Positions 32,861-45,372 of a DNA stretch of 64,000 nucleotides are shown one piece after another. The translations under genes and the position numbers were made by a program. Position 1 is the first letter of the stretch; each line of letters begins with the position of its first letter. The stretch is from Zizania palustris (Eukaryota; Streptophyta; Magnoliopsida; Poales; Poaceae). The stretch spans positions 78,914,029 through 78,978,028 of the forward strand of contig JAAALK010000079.1 of NCBI GenBank assembly GCA_019279435.1. The letters are read 5' to 3'. The notes beneath the pieces are model-generated. The model made no database searches. It was not told the origin of the DNA and was given only the letters and a program-made list of their open reading frames with translations.

Positions 32861-33957
32861 TTACAGTACATACATCACAACCTTAATGCCATTAGTAACA
32901 ATGTTGACATGGAAGGCGCACATAGTGCCAACTTCTAAAGAGTTGTCGCTAAGAAATTGCCCAAAACCTTTAGTTAGATAGCATCGTCCATCCGTCGCTT
33001 TGTACACCTCAATTGGGACTACGTCAGATCCTGCTGTTGCCACCTGAATCTCGGTGGTCTGGTGGTGCAAGTGAGGTGTGATATACTTTTCACAGTACTA
33101 CCTTGAAAAGTACTATAAAAAAATAAACAAAGCTATTATAGAAGGTTATTTGTATATACCAACTACATGTGCAAATAACTTACCTGTGACTTCTTGTTGA
33201 TGATCGTGTTATTTATTGTGCAGACATATAACTGATTCTCAGAGGATAAACCTACTGAGATGTCTTGTAGGAGAGTTTTCCTTGTTGGAGTTAAATCTGC
33301 TGGATTGCCAAAATAACATATGTGCTTCAATTGGTCCATTAGGTCAGTGTCGACCTCCCTGGCTATCCCCTTCACCTTCCCTTCCTGTCTGCAACATTGC
33401 TAGGACCCTCCTCTGACATTATAAGAAACCATGATAAGAACATAAACAAAAGATGTGCATGTATAGTAATGTTGCTTCTCTATGTATATCACTATCGTCG
33501 TTGTCCACTTTGATGGTCGTTGGGGTCTTCTTATCACCAAAGTTAGTGTAAAATTTTGCCATAACAGCCAATGAGGTTTGTCCCATTGTTATTATCAAAT
33601 AGTCCCCTTGTGTTAGGCCACCTCTTCGGATAAATTCAGCCCACCCTTTGTGGAGGCATATCGTACTGTCGCCCCCATAGCTAACAACCTCAACCTCAGT
33701 GGTGCACCAATCTCTTGTCATTATTTTAGAGTGTCGCTAGCACGAATGTTATTGACCTCACAAAATATTTTTGATAAATACTACAACAGTAACAGATGTG
33801 CTTTAGTTTGTTAACACATGAATAAACATGACATGCAGTGTACAAAAAACTATAACTAAACCTGGTGACGCCCACCGTGAACTAGATGATTGATGTTTAT
33901 TAAGCAACTATCAGGAACATATATCGGTACTTGTACATTTTTTGGAATCCTTGCCAT
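32861..33957 (-). CDS. Captured gene with two B3-like DNA-binding domains, multi-exon
   Basis: B3 domains are plant-specific DNA-binding folds of nuclear transcription factors; the style here is REM-like. Minus-strand model: exon 33957-33862 (ATG, MARIPKNVQVPIYVPDSCLI), ending CAG before GTTTAG. The next exon starts at 33736 in the same phase (IMTRDWCTTEVEVVSYGG, then CLHKGWAEFIRRGGLTQGD), the classic B3 'GW..F....L..GD' pattern. A further exon ends at 33184 before GTAAGT. The last exon is 33097-32861 in phase (DGRCYLTKGFGQFLSDNSL, EVG), ending in TAA, a second B3. The join between the second exon and the exon ending at 33184 is not resolved. Splice phases that keep the frame support a real spliced origin. 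It could be a captured host gene or a fragment of one. Confidence 0.6.
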
Positions 33958-34177
33958 ACCCTAATTCATAAATTTTGGATAAATAATTTTATAAACTGAA
34001 ATTTAATAGTAAGAATGAAGTAACTTACGAGAATATTGAAAATGAAACCGACGAAGGCGACGGAGGGCACGAGCGACGAAGCGGAGAGAGCACGATGAAG
34101 GCGATGGTAGCGGCGCTGGGAGTATAGGGTTAGGGTTGCGTGAAATGAAAGTGTGACGATTCATCTTTGGTGCCCTG

Positions 34178-34189
34178 CCTATTTATTAG
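34178..34189 (-). promoter_or_regulatory. TATA box for the CACTA-borne B3 gene
   Basis: CTAATAAATAGG on the minus strand. It is followed by a GC-rich leader with CCCTAACCC and a near-perfect splice donor (CTC before GTAAGTTAC, exon end 34029), upstream of the coding exon at 33957. Confidence 0.45.
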
Positions 34190-34464
34190 TGGGAGTCATC
34201 AGTGACAGGTGATAAACTTCTTTAGTGACAGGTGAAAATATAAATCGTTACTATAAAAGAGATCTTTAGTGACGGGTCATACCATGACCCGTCACTAATG
34301 AGGGTACCCCTTCTTTAGTGATAAGTCCAATTACGACCCGTCACTAATAATGCAGCGTTACTAACATGTGTAAAATAGCCCGTCACTCAAAGTGTATTAC
34401 TGACACACGTCTTTTACCCGTCACTAAAGCTGTGTCACTAAAGACTGTTTTTGTGGTAGTGTAG

Positions 34465-35558
34465 ACCAAGTCCACTCTGCGGTGTACATATCGACCGAGT
34501 CATCTTCGCTCTCCGATGATTCCTCATCGGAGTGTTCCATGTCATGTACCTTGGCCTTGGCTTGCTAAAGGTCTTGGTGAATTTTTTATTCTTGGCTCGG
34601 CCTTCCTAGACCAGAGCGTGCTATAAAACTTAACTAACTTCTAAAAAGTTCTAGCCCTCTAGCTTCTCCTTAATCTCGAAATGCAAACCATTAAACGCTA
34701 AGTCGGCCAAATCTCTTTCGGAAATGTTTAAACTGAAGCATCGGTTTTTGGTGTCTCTAAACCACCTAATGTAGTCGGAGACGCCCTCATTATACTTTTG
34801 TTTAACCGATGTCAAGTGTGAGAGTCTAAGTTCAATTTCTCTAGTGTAAAAGTAATCGTGAAATTCATGCTGTAACTGTGCCCAAGTCTGGATGGAATTC
34901 GACGGTAACGCCGAAAACCAAGTGAAAGCAGTGTTAGATAGTGATAAAGAGAATAGTCTAAGTTTATAGGCATCCGACCTACTAGCTTCACAACATTGTG
35001 CTATAAATATGACCTCGTCGTCGAATTTGGTAAATTCAAGAACCCTAAAACTGCGAGGATATGGGATTGTGTCATAATGGTCCGCGTATGGCTTGTGGTA
35101 AACCCTAGTCTGATCCCAGGATGTGAAGTCCATGCACTCTCTAAAAAGTGCGCAAATACGCTCATCTATGTCATCTACACCCCTCTCATGTGCGCGCCTC
35201 TCGTGTGGGGACGCACAACGTGGTGGTATACCAACGTGTCGGCCATATGGCTCCTCCTTGTGGTTCTCTGCTCATGTTGGCTCGTAATATGGGACATTCT
35301 CAGGCCTATGCGAGTATGCGGGAGTAGGAGGTGTGGGTAGCACAGGCAAAGGTAGCGTAGGTGCTAGCAGAGGCAGCACATAAAATACCACATGGTTGGT
35401 CTGACCGGTCTGGTAGCCGGTCTGACCGACCGTTGTTGGCAACAATGGTGGGCTAGCATGCGAGCTCTGCGTTGTGGGCTGACACATGTCGGTCTGATCA
35501 GCCTAATGGCCGGTCTGACTGACAAGGAAGGGTGATGTCTCAACCCTAGACAGTGAGG
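34465..35558 (-). pseudogene. Tat-lineage gag (upstream part of the CACTA-split element)
   Basis: The retrotransposon gag domain is clear at 35133-34651: PYPRSFRVLEFTKFDDEV, LRLFSLSLSNTAFTWFSALP, WAQLQHEFHDYFYTREIELR and RCFSLNISERDLADLAFNGL. It closely resembles the plus-strand gag at 39075-39965, so both elements belong to one family. Upstream (35520-35395) the minus strand holds degenerate GGTCAGACC-type repeats like those in the linker at 23083-23270. An in-frame stop follows KEKLEG. No LTR or primer site of this element is preserved. Confidence 0.75.
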
Positions 35559-36869
35559 TGTAGGACCGAAAGTAGCGACCAGAGGGGGGGGTGAATGAGC
35601 GCCTAAAAATTTCTTGCTAAACTATATCCTAATCCCAACACCCAAACGAACTTAACCAAACAAATAATATTAGCAAAGCAAATTACTGGAACTAAAGTTG
35701 TCTATCCTAGAAATTACCGGTGTATTAATTGAAATGATATTAAAGGTAGTCTAAATAAAAATACTGCAGTAAATAAAAAATACCTAGATATACCACGAAA
35801 TATTTATATTGCAGTTTAGAAATAAAAAACTAATCAAAAGAATAAAACATGGATCATTCAAAAATTAATTCAGAAATAAACCTAAGATATTTCATGTAAA
35901 TAGATAATAACAATATTATTGCGACTAATGATATCTTAATTAATTTTGTTTTCTTTTATACGAGCAGATTAAAAATACTTAGATAAAAATTGTGCGAGTA
36001 CTAATAATGCTTAGCAGATAAACATTAACCACGAAATTAATAAACAAATCAGCAAGCTAATTAAATAATAGATGTTTATCTATCTAATTGATCTACCTAG
36101 AAAATAGGAGATTAGATTGATTACCTGCATCCGTCGTTGTCGCCGTACGCCTGCGATGCAAACAGCAGCGATGGAGTCCTGCCACTGAAGATTTCCCGCC
36201 GAATGATCTGCGTGCTGCTGCCCGATGCCCGTGGAGAAAATCGAGCAAAGCTTCGCGATGTTGCACGCTGTGACGCGTCGTGGGCCCCGCCTAAAAAGCT
36301 GAACACAGCTGCTGCAACAAAAAAACAGCGCCGACACGCCTAAATTGATGTGCAGCTTCTGCTGCCGCACGTCACGCTCTAGGGAAGCTGCCCGTGAAGA
36401 AATCGTTGAGCAGCAGTTGCGTCGAGGGGCCCCGCCTGCTTGCGCCTTTGGTGGAAAACAACACTTGCTATGGGGCCCACGATGTCTGGCCATGTGCTGC
36501 CGCGCCTGGTGCTTCGGGACGCCGCGCCTGTAGCCTACGCCGAAGGTTGTGCCACAGCTCTGTTGCACCCGTCGGCCGGAGAGGAGGAAAGCGCAAAAAA
36601 AACTTTTCGCTGGTGATGAAGATCGAACTCGAAATAATTGTCGGTGGACTGTAGATTGATCTTAAAAATTAATAGTCATCCTATCCCTAAGGGGGTAGGG
36701 GCCTATTTATAGGCGACTCCTAATACATGAAAAAGACTAACCACCTTGCTCGCTCAGAAGCTGGAATCTGAACCAAATAGTTTTTTGGTCACCCAATTTT
36801 TTTTAGAATATACAGATTCTCGTAGTACAAAATTGAAATCTTGTATAGCTCAGTTTTCACAACTTCTCA
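35559..36869 (-). repeat. Sirevirus-like solo LTR
   Basis: Begins TGTAGGACCGAAAGTAGCGA followed by CCAGAGGGGGG. This parallels the start of the Sirevirus LTRs at 46427 and 61125 (TGTTGGACCGGAAACGGCGA, then the same CCAGAGGGGGG). It ends ACTTCTCA, like their TTTCTCA. About 1.3 kb with no internal region. TGAGG to the left and GTTCA to the right do not match, so a target duplication is not visible and the right end is approximate. The orientation is by analogy with the full element. Confidence 0.5.
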
Positions 36870-36897
36870 GTTCAACTTTGAATGAATATTACCTACC

Positions 36898-38234
36898 TGT
36901 TGATAACAAAAAATGGCATTAATGGTCAAGATTGTCAAAATATCAATTTTGGTAATTTGGGCCGAAAATACACAAGTCCTGGATCGGGCCGAAGGCCCAT
37001 CGAACATTGGGCTTCGGAAGCCTTCCAACGACCTACTACCTTCGGCCCAAAGGCCTTCGGAGGCCTGCCTCACCGAAGCTTCGACCCGAGGAGCAGGCTT
37101 CGGCAGGCCCTGCCGAAGGCCCACTTCGGGTTGTTTAGGAGATAGAGTTTGAGTCTGATTCTAGCTATTTTTATCCCTAATCTTGATTAGGCTGAATATT
37201 ATTAGATTAAACTTAGAGATAAGAAGACTAGGCCCTATAAATATAGGGGTGAGGCCGGTTCATTAGACCCCCCAACACAAATCAACTTCAAACCCTAGTT
37301 TGAACCGTACCTTTACTTTTATTTACTTTTCTACACAACCTTCGTGGGTTTGATTGGAAGCCCTTCGCTGGCCACATCGGAATAGTGGTAAGCCTTGCTA
37401 CTTCGCTCGTGAAGTACTCATTAATCTACGTAATAGATTGCTATCGCCTTGTTACTTCGCCTGTTAAGTATCTATTAATCTATGTAATAGATTGCTACCT
37501 TCGTTTCCCTACTGCAACACTTAGCAGATTCGGTCTCCAGGCCGAATTAGCACTTGATCTCTGTTGTGTTGAAGGTTTTCACGCTCGGAGCCCCTTCACC
37601 GGAGGTATCCGAAGCCAGGAAGCTAGTTTTGGAGGCTGCCAGAATACCCTTCAGCAGAACCCTGCTTCGATTACTCGTGCCGGACCCATCACGCTATTGC
37701 CGGTTTGACCAAGTCCCGCATGCCAGAATGCTCTACAGTAGGCTTCGTCGCGTCAGGCTTCGTCATGCTTACACTTCACTCCGGACTAAGTCGTGCCAAC
37801 GTGTTGCATTGGAGTATTTTTGTCGTGTTAAATACAGCGCACCGAACCCCACTATTCAGAGGTGATTTCGCATCGAGATCTGTTCGGAGCCTGCCTTCGA
37901 CCAGATTAGTCCGAATGCCAAAGACTACCTTCGGCGAGACCCTTCGCACCAGACACCAAAGGCCCCCTTCGGTGAACCCCTTCACACAGTACACTTCGAA
38001 TCAGTTAGGCTCCGTTAAGCTGGCTGATTTATTTTATTTAATATATTTCTTTTTGGCTAATTGAATTATTTGCTTGTGATATGATTACCTAGCGACTCCA
38101 CCCCCCTTGGCACTGTTAAGGGTAGTCGGAACACGACATCACTGTTGTGTTATGCTTAGGCTTATCCCTAAGTATCCGCACACTTTTGGATCGTTGAACT
38201 GACCCTAGTGTTGGGGCACATTTTCATGTCAACA
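36898..38234 (+). repeat. 5' LTR of the old Tat element
   Basis: 1,337 bp with TGTTGATAAC at the start and CATGTCAACA at the end, giving a six-base inverted terminus. A TATA box (CTATAAATAT) is at 37235-37244. The U5 side contains many CTTCGG motifs. It ends seven bases before the primer site. Confidence 0.75.
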
Positions 38235-38241
38235 CACTTTT

Positions 38242-38259
38242 TGGTGACTCCACTGGGGA
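38242..38259 (+). other. Primer-binding site
   Basis: TGGTGACTCCACTGGGGA, 18 bases, follows the LTR after seven bases. It fits the tRNA-Arg-type primer sites described for Tat/Ogre-related elements; the tRNA identity is from memory. Confidence 0.65.
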
Positions 38260-38272
38260 AGGCTACGACAAC

Positions 38273-40083
38273 ATGACAAGTAGATCTACATCGGCTGCGG
38301 GTACGTCTACGACGACTACTATGTGTACATCGCTGATGGATCCCATGGGAGGCGCAAATATCAACAACTGCAACATCATGACACCCACCCTTGAAGATAT
38401 TCCCGAAGAAGACCGAGCAGAGATCAAGGAAAAGATGAAAGCACTACAGGACCTCATGCTTGGTAGCTACGTCAAGATGCTCACCGGCTTCATCAAGCGT
38501 GACGTCAACGTCCCCGACCTTGCTCGGACCTAGGTGACTCTAGTATCGCCTCCTTTATCTTCTTTAGAGATTGAGCAAAAAATAGCTGCATCGGTAGATC
38601 AAGCTGTTAGAGCTTCGCTAGCCAATCGTTTAGATTCGGCAGTTAGCTCTCAAGTAGAGGTGACACTTAGAAGGTTCGGTTTTACCGAGACCGTTCCTCC
38701 AGCTCCATTCGCTAGTGCACCCCCGGTAAATCATATATATAGCAAAACCGACGGTAGTACTGGCAAGACCATCATGTCTCTGGCCCCAACATATATGGCC
38801 GAGACAAGACACTATGCGCATGTCCAAGCTAACCCTATTTATTGCACGCCACCTACACCTGCACCAGTTCTTCCTGCATTGCTTGCACCGCACACACAAA
38901 CGCATAGGATTGAGCACTTCACATACCTAGATCCAGCATGTGAGGAAGACCCCGCGGTCGACACGCTGACATACCACCGCGTGTCGTGCCTCCACATGAG
39001 AGATGCGTGCAGGTAGGAGGCCAGGATGACATTGAGTAGCGGATCCACGCACTATTAAGGAGTGCACTGGTTTCGTGTCTAGAGGTCGGGCTAGGGTTTT
39101 CCGGAAACCATATCCTAACCATTTTGACACAATACCTTACTCTCGTGGATATAGAGTCCCTGAATTCACTAAGTTTGACGGTGAGGGTAGCAAAACCATA
39201 CTAGAGCATGTCAGTCAGTTCTTAGCACAGTGTGGGGAAGCTAGTGGGTCAGATGCATTAAAGCTTAGAATATTTTCTCTTTCTCTGTCCGGCACTACTT
39301 TCACTTGGTTTTCGGTGCTCCCGTCGAACTCTGTCCAAACATGGGCTGAATTAGAACAGAAATTCCATGACTATTTTTATACGGGTGAGACAGAACTTAG
39401 GCTTTCACACTTGACATCGGTTAGACGGAAATCTAGCGAGAGTGTATCTGAGTATATCAAGCGATTTAGAGATACCAGAAACCGATGTTTTAGTCTTAAT
39501 ATTTCAGAAAGGGATTTGGCAGATCTAGCTTTCAAAGGGTTGTGTTCTGAGATCAAAGAGAGACTAGGCAACCAAAAATTTTTAGAAGTTAGCCAAATCT
39601 TACAACAGGCTCTGGTCCAGGAAGGTCGAGCCAATTATAAAAAGTTTATTAAAACATTTAACAAGCCTAAGGCTGAAGTCCACGTCATGGAGCACTCTGA
39701 CGAGGAAGAATCGGAGGAGGAAGAAGATTCGGCTGACATGTATGCAGCCGAATGGGTTTGGAACGCTAAGAGTAAACCCTTCATCTATTCTAAACTACGA
39801 CTGTCTCCTACAAAGAGTCGCCCTAGCGAAGTCAAATACTCGTTTGATATAACTAAGTGCGATAAAATATTTGATTTTGTCTTGAAGAACCAACTTCTCA
39901 GGTTGCCTAAAGGCCAGGTCATTCCATCCACTGATGAGCTAAAGAAACACCTCTACTGTAAGTGACATGATTCACATTCCCATTATACTAATGATTGCAA
40001 TGTTTTTCATCAATAGGTTCAATCGGCCATAGAAGAAGGACGATTGAAAATAGACCCTAATCCAAAGATGAAGCTAGACAAAG
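38273..40083 (+). pseudogene. Tat-lineage gag, old element
   Basis: The start is ATG 38273 (MTSRSTSAAGTS), 14 bases after the primer site. An in-frame TAG is at 38531-38533, after which the same frame continues to 39016. A frame change follows, then the gag domain proper at 39075-39965: EFTKFDGEGSKTILEHVSQF, LRIFSLSLSGTTFTWFSVLP and LADLAFKGLCSEIKERLG. An acidic stretch follows (SDEEESEEEEDSADM). At 39964 a TGA replaces the Trp expected in the nucleocapsid-like motif, and reading continues with HDSHSHYTNDCNVF. The sequence is cut at 40083 by the CRM-like insertion. Several lesions make it a pseudogene. Confidence 0.8.
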
Positions 40084-40311
40084 TGATGCGCACGGGTGCC
40101 CGATCTTCCGTCAGGGGGGGTAAACTCGATTGGTGGAGAACTCGACGTTGACGATCCGGCTTCCGATCACCATAGATCCAAACCCCGCAATCTATTCTCA
40201 AATTCATAATTTGAAATGCTTAGGAACGAGCCCACCTCTAAATTCAAGTGTCGTGCACGAGCTCTAGTGATCGGACCTTGAATGTCTAGCGGAAAAGTGA
40301 TGTCCTCATCA
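40084..40311 (-). repeat. 3' LTR of the CRM-like element, internally deleted
   Basis: TGATG...CATCA ends like the 913 bp LTR at 27933-28845, but only 228 bp long. The outer parts align with that LTR and the middle is missing. The pol ORF runs into it (from 40311 to 40167). Confidence 0.75.
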
Positions 40312-43300
40312 TCCTCCCCTTCTTGAATTGGAGTCGTCCTCGACTCGAACTCATCTTCTTCTCCCAAATATGGCTTCAAATCTGAAATGTTAAATGTGGG
40401 ACTAACCCCAAAATCTGCAGGCAACTCAAGCTGGTATGCATTGTCGTTAATTTTCTTAACTATCTTGAAAGGTCCATCAGCTCGAGGCATCAATTTAGAC
40501 TTTCTCAATTCTGGAAATCTATCTTTACGCAAATGTAACCAAACAAGATCACCTATTTCAAAGGTTATATGTCTTCTACCCTTACTACCAGCAATTTTAT
40601 ACCTTTCGGTCATCTTCTCAATGTGTTCTTTAGTCGTGGCATGTAATTTCAGAATAAAATCAGCACATGTCTTAGTATCTAAATGCACATGTTCAGAAGT
40701 AGGCAATGGCAAAAGATCAATAGGGGCATGGGGATTAAAACCATACACAACTTGGAAAGGACTCACCTTGGTGGTAGAATGTATGGCTCGATTATATGCA
40801 AACTTCACATGAGGTAAACATTCTTCCCACATCTTCAAATTCTTCTTCAAAACAGCCCGCAACATGGTGCCTAACGTACGATTAACTACCTCGGTTTGAC
40901 CATCAGTTTGAGGGTGGCACGTGGTGGAGAACAACGACTTAGTACCCAACTTGCACCACAAACTTCTCCAAAAGTGGCTCAAGAACTTCGCATCACGATC
41001 AGAGACAATGGTGGTGGGTACTCCATGTAGGCGAATGTTGTCCCCGAAAAACAAATCAGCAATGTTTGTAGCATCATCGCTCTTATGACAAGGTATAAAA
41101 TGTGCCATTTTTGAGAATCGATCGACCACCACAAATATACTATCCCTCCCCCTCTTTGTTCTAGGTAACCCTAATACAAAATCCATTGAGATATGCTCCT
41201 AAGGGACGCTAGGAACATGAAGGGGCATATAAAATCCAAAGGGATTCAAACATGACTTAGCTTTGTTACATGTAGTGCAGCGTGAGACATAGCGCACGAC
41301 ATCCCGTCGCATCCTTGGCCAAAAGAAGTGTGTTGACAGCACGTCCTCAGTTTTCTTCGCTCCAAAATGTCCCATCAATCCTCCCCCATGGGCTTCCTGT
41401 AAAAATAAAAGGCGAATGGAGCTTGCTGGGATGCATAGCTTGTTAGCACGATATAATAAGCCATCACTCGGCACATATTTATTCCAAGTTCGACACTCTC
41501 TACAATTTTCAAAAGCATCCTTGAAGTCTAGATCAGTAGCATATAACTCCTTTATTGTTTCTAGACCAAATATCTTATGATCAAGCTGAGACAACATAGT
41601 AAAACGCCTAGATAAAGCATCTGAAATGATATTGTCTTTACCACATTTATGTTTAATGATGTATGGAAAATACTCTATGAACTCAACCCATTTTGCATGT
41701 CGCTTATTGAGTTTTACCTGACTTCTAATATGTTTCAAGGATTCATGATCACAAACTCCTTAGGCCAAAGGTAATGTTGCCAAGTCTCTAACACCCTAAC
41801 TAGAGCATACAACTCCTTATCATAAGTAGAATAATTCAGATTAGGTCCATGCAATTTTTCACTAAAGTAAGCAACATGTTTACCTTCTTGTATGAGAACT
41901 CCTCCTATCCCAATCCCACTAGCATCACATTCAAGCTCAAACGTCTTACCAAAGTCAGGAAGTTGGAGTAGAGGGGCATGTGTAAGTTTGTCCTTAAGCA
42001 TGTTAAAAGCTTATTCTTGTGCTGGACCCCATATGAATGAAGCTCCCTTCTTTGTCAACTCATTGAGTGGTGCAACAATGGTGCTGAAATTCTTCACAAA
42101 CCGTCGATAAAAACCAGCAAGTCCATGAAAACTTCTCACTTGCGTAACAGTCTGTGGTGTTGGCCAACTCTTGATGGCTTCAATTTTCACTTCATCTACC
42201 TCAATACCCTTTGGAGTAACAACATAGCCAATAAAAGATACTCGATCCGTGCAAAAAGTTTTCAAGGTTACCGAACAAGCGTGCATCTCTCAAAGCATTA
42301 AAAACAGCACGCAAATGATTCAAATATTCATCAATAAACCTGCTATATATCAAGATATCATCGAATTAAACCACCACAAATTTTCCAATAAAAACTCTCA
42401 ATACTTCATTCATTAAACGCATGAAAGTGCTAGGTGCATTAGTTAACCCAAAAGGCATGACTAGCCACTCATATAACCCGAACTTCGTTTTGAAAGCTGT
42501 TTTCCATTCATCTCCTAATTTCATTCGAATTTGGTGGTATCCACTACGCAAGTCAATCTTAGAGAAAATGATAGACCCACTCAACTCATCAAGCATATCA
42601 TCTAACCTAGGAATAGGATGATGATACCTTACTATAATATTATTGATGGCCCTACAATCAACACACATACGCCAACTACCATCTTTCTTAGGGACTAAAA
42701 GAACAGGCACAACACATGGACTAAGGCTCTCGCGTGCGTACCCACGGTCCAGCAATTCTTGGACTTGTCGCTGAATTTCTTTAGTCTCCTCCAGATTTGT
42801 TCTATATGCAGCACAGTTTGGCAATGTCGCTCCTGGGATCAAGTCAATTTGATGCTCAATACCTCGAATAGGTGGCAGCCCCGGAGGCATCTCCACTAGA
42901 AACACATCCTTATACTTCTGCAAAAGGTTAGTGACAGCAGGAGGCAAAGAAGTGGAAGAATCCTCAAATGAAAACAAGACTTCTTTGCATATCAATGCAT
43001 AACAAGGAGAATCAAACTCATTAACATCAACTAAATCAGATTTAGTAGCAAGCATAACACCCCCTTTCAATTTAATTCCATCTGACTTAGAGCTATTGTC
43101 TTTCTTATCTTTCTTAGGTGGGAAGATAGTGTTAGCTACTTGCTGATTTTCAGATTGTGGTGCAGTTTCCTTCTTGCTCTTCTCAAAACTCTCTTTGTCA
43201 CATTGCATAATTTCAGTGGGAGTCATAGGAAGCAAAGTAATTTTCTTTCCCTTGTGCATAAGTGTATATTTGTTACTCCTACCACGATGTGTGGCACCCG

Positions 43301-44911
43301 TATCAAATTCCCATGGCCGACCCAATAAAAGTGAACATGCTTGCATGGGTACAACATCAAAATCAGCAAAGTCATGGTATGTACCAATGAAAAAGTGAAC
43401 TCTCGCAGAGTGTGTTACCTTGACCTTACCACTATTGTTGAACCACTGAATATAGTAGGGATGAGGGTGTGGGCGTGTGGTCAATCCAAGCTTATTAACC
43501 AGCTCTATGCTCACCAAGTTATTGCTTCTTCCTCCATCAATTATGACATGAACACGACGATCATTGACAATGAGGAACATTTGAAATAAGTTATGTCCCT
43601 GTAGTGTGTCCATTTGCTCCACTTGAGTGTTTAAAACACGTTGTACAATCAATGCATGATACTTCTCTGTGGCGGCAGTACCTAAAACCTCCTCGCCATC
43701 ACTTTCAGACTCTTCATCATCACCTACATCGTCAGTACCACCATCTTCAATATCACTAGTACTAACATACCTTCCATCCTCAGTAGCAATGAATGTCCGT
43801 CTCTGGCTTGGACAATCTCTCATGAAATGGCCCTTCCCTTTGCAATTGTGGCAAATGACTCCACTGGTTCGACCTGTAGAAGCAACCGATGAGGAACTAG
43901 TAGCTGGTAGGTTTGTCTTACTCTTCTCCTCTGGTGGTAGTGAAGACGAAGGTGCTGCTGAACGCGCCCTGGATACAAAGGGGGCAGCAGGCTGTGCGGG
44001 AGAAGGTAGTGTTGATTTTCCTGTTGCAGACACCGGTCTTGTGTCGGTGAAGTTACCCTTCGACTTCATCTATCGTCCCTGCAATTCTCTTTCTGCCTTC
44101 ATAGAAAGGTGAAACAATCTATTGAGTGTATTATATTCCTTATAATCTACTATGTCCTGTATTTCTCTTTTAACCCACCAAAAAATCTAGCCATTTTACT
44201 GTCCTCATCCTCAACTACATCACAACGCAACATTCCTATTTGCAATTCCTGGTAGTACTCCTCTACAGATTTATTTCCCTGGTTTAAACGCTATAATTTT
44301 TGAAGCAAATCACGTTTATAAGTAGTAGGGACAAATCTACCACGCATGGCTCTCTTTAGCCCATCCCATGTGTTAGGTGCTAAGCCTACACTTGAGATCT
44401 CATTCCACCAAATAATAGCAAAATCGGTAAACTCACTAGTGGCTTGTCTAACTCTATGTATTTCTGGAACTAGGTGAGAGTTAAATTTTTGTTGTACTGT
44501 CATCTCCCAATTCAGATATGTTTCAGCATCATAAGAGCCAGAAAAAGAGGGTATGCTGAATTTAACCTTAGCAAACGAATTATCGGCACGAGGGTTGTTT
44601 CCATTATTACCTCCCATACCTTGACGATGTGGATTTTGTTGACGGGGAGGTTCTTTAGAAAGAGGTTGCATATGATCCTAATTTATGTTGCTTGCCTCGA
44701 GATCTTTAGCCCTATCATTCGGTGGCGGTGGTTGTCTCTCTATGTTCTCTATCCTGGTGATCAGGGTGGCAATGTTCCTCTCTATTCTCTCCAATCTGTG
44801 CTCATTGTCCTGGTTACTCGTAACGATGTTTGCATTGAGTTCTTGCATCATCTTTCCAAGTTCTAACTTGGACACCCATTCATCTCCATCGCCTTGGTGT
44901 GATCCTGCCAT
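40167..44911 (-). pseudogene. CRM-like gag-pol polyprotein, broken
   Basis: The start is ATG 44911 (MAGSHQGDGDEW). Gag runs 44911-44100; zinc knuckle CHNCKGKGHFMRDC; protease VIIDGGRSNNLVS and LLGRPWEFDTGATHRGRSNK. Reverse transcriptase has PPGLPPIRGIEHQIDL and MPFGLTNAPSTFM, then RNase H wording (ELECDASGIGIGGVL). The integrase zinc region (HGGGLMGHFG; RCTTCNKAKS) is followed by a core with SMDFVLGLPR, SDRDAKFLSHF and HPQTDGQTEV. The C-terminal tail GPITRARARHL lies inside the 3' LTR. Lesions: a stop at 42366-42368 replaces the Tyr of the YFDD catalytic motif, plus frame changes near 42290, 42005 and 44290 and a stop near 41190. It is not active. CRM assignment is by the LLGRPW motif and the lack of a chromodomain. 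Confidence 0.8.
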
Positions 44912-45372
44912 GGTTAGTGAAAACACAAAAACACAAACAAGCTCACAAGTGCGTTAGTTTCCTATGAACTACTAGGATGTGGAGTCGCTCACACTCAAGC
45001 GTTTCACCAAGTTCTTGCAAGGTTCTTACCAATCGTAGCAGGTGGCACAACCGGTTAGTTTGGGGATGATACCGTTGAAGTCGTGAGTATAGCGATTGCC
45101 GGCAGGAAACTGTACTGCTCGGAAGGTAAGTATGTGGAGCTATAGGAAGGCCAAATATTTGAGTGGAACACAATTCAATAACAGATAGTAATGCTGAATA
45201 AATGTTCAAGCTATTAGTCTTAATTGCTAGTCTACTCGTGTTCTAAGAACAGTAGTGACACAAGAAGGAATCAAGGATGAATTGCAAGGATAGTGTAAAC
45301 ATGACACCAGCAACACGATGAAACCAAAAAGTGCAGGGCCTTCGGTATTGTCTCTTTTTTTCTCTTTTTTCA

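Larger units (their letters stand above)
31475..34461 (-). mobile_element. Non-autonomous CACTA transposon carrying a B3-domain gene
   Basis: This 2,987 bp element starts CACTATCACAGAAACG and ends with the inverted CTGTTTTTGTGGTAGTG. It is flanked by the three-base duplication TAG (31472-31474 and 34462-34464). TTTAGTGACGGGT-type repeats fill both subterminal regions. No transposase is present; instead it holds a minus-strand spliced gene (see 32861-33957). Similar end-type and leader-type sequence recurs internally at 32220-32830, so the element looks like a compound of two related units. It sits inside a Tat gag. Confidence 0.92.
40084..45372 (-). mobile_element. CRM-like gypsy retrotransposon, 5' end deleted
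   Basis: A minus-strand element inserted in the old Tat gag after CAAAG (40079-40083). The 3' LTR (40084-40311), most of pol and gag are present, and the leader runs to about 45372. No primer site or 5' LTR is found; the Tat reverse transcriptase resumes at 45373 without its N-terminal part. A deletion has therefore removed the element's 5' LTR together with the Tat protease and early RT. The LTR start TGATGCGC...CCGATCTTCCG matches the family at 27933. Confidence 0.85.

Noticed and set aside
36080..36568. 162-residue minus-strand ORF in the solo LTR
   Set aside because: Lies within the Sirevirus-like LTR, Cys/Arg-rich composition, no conserved motif.
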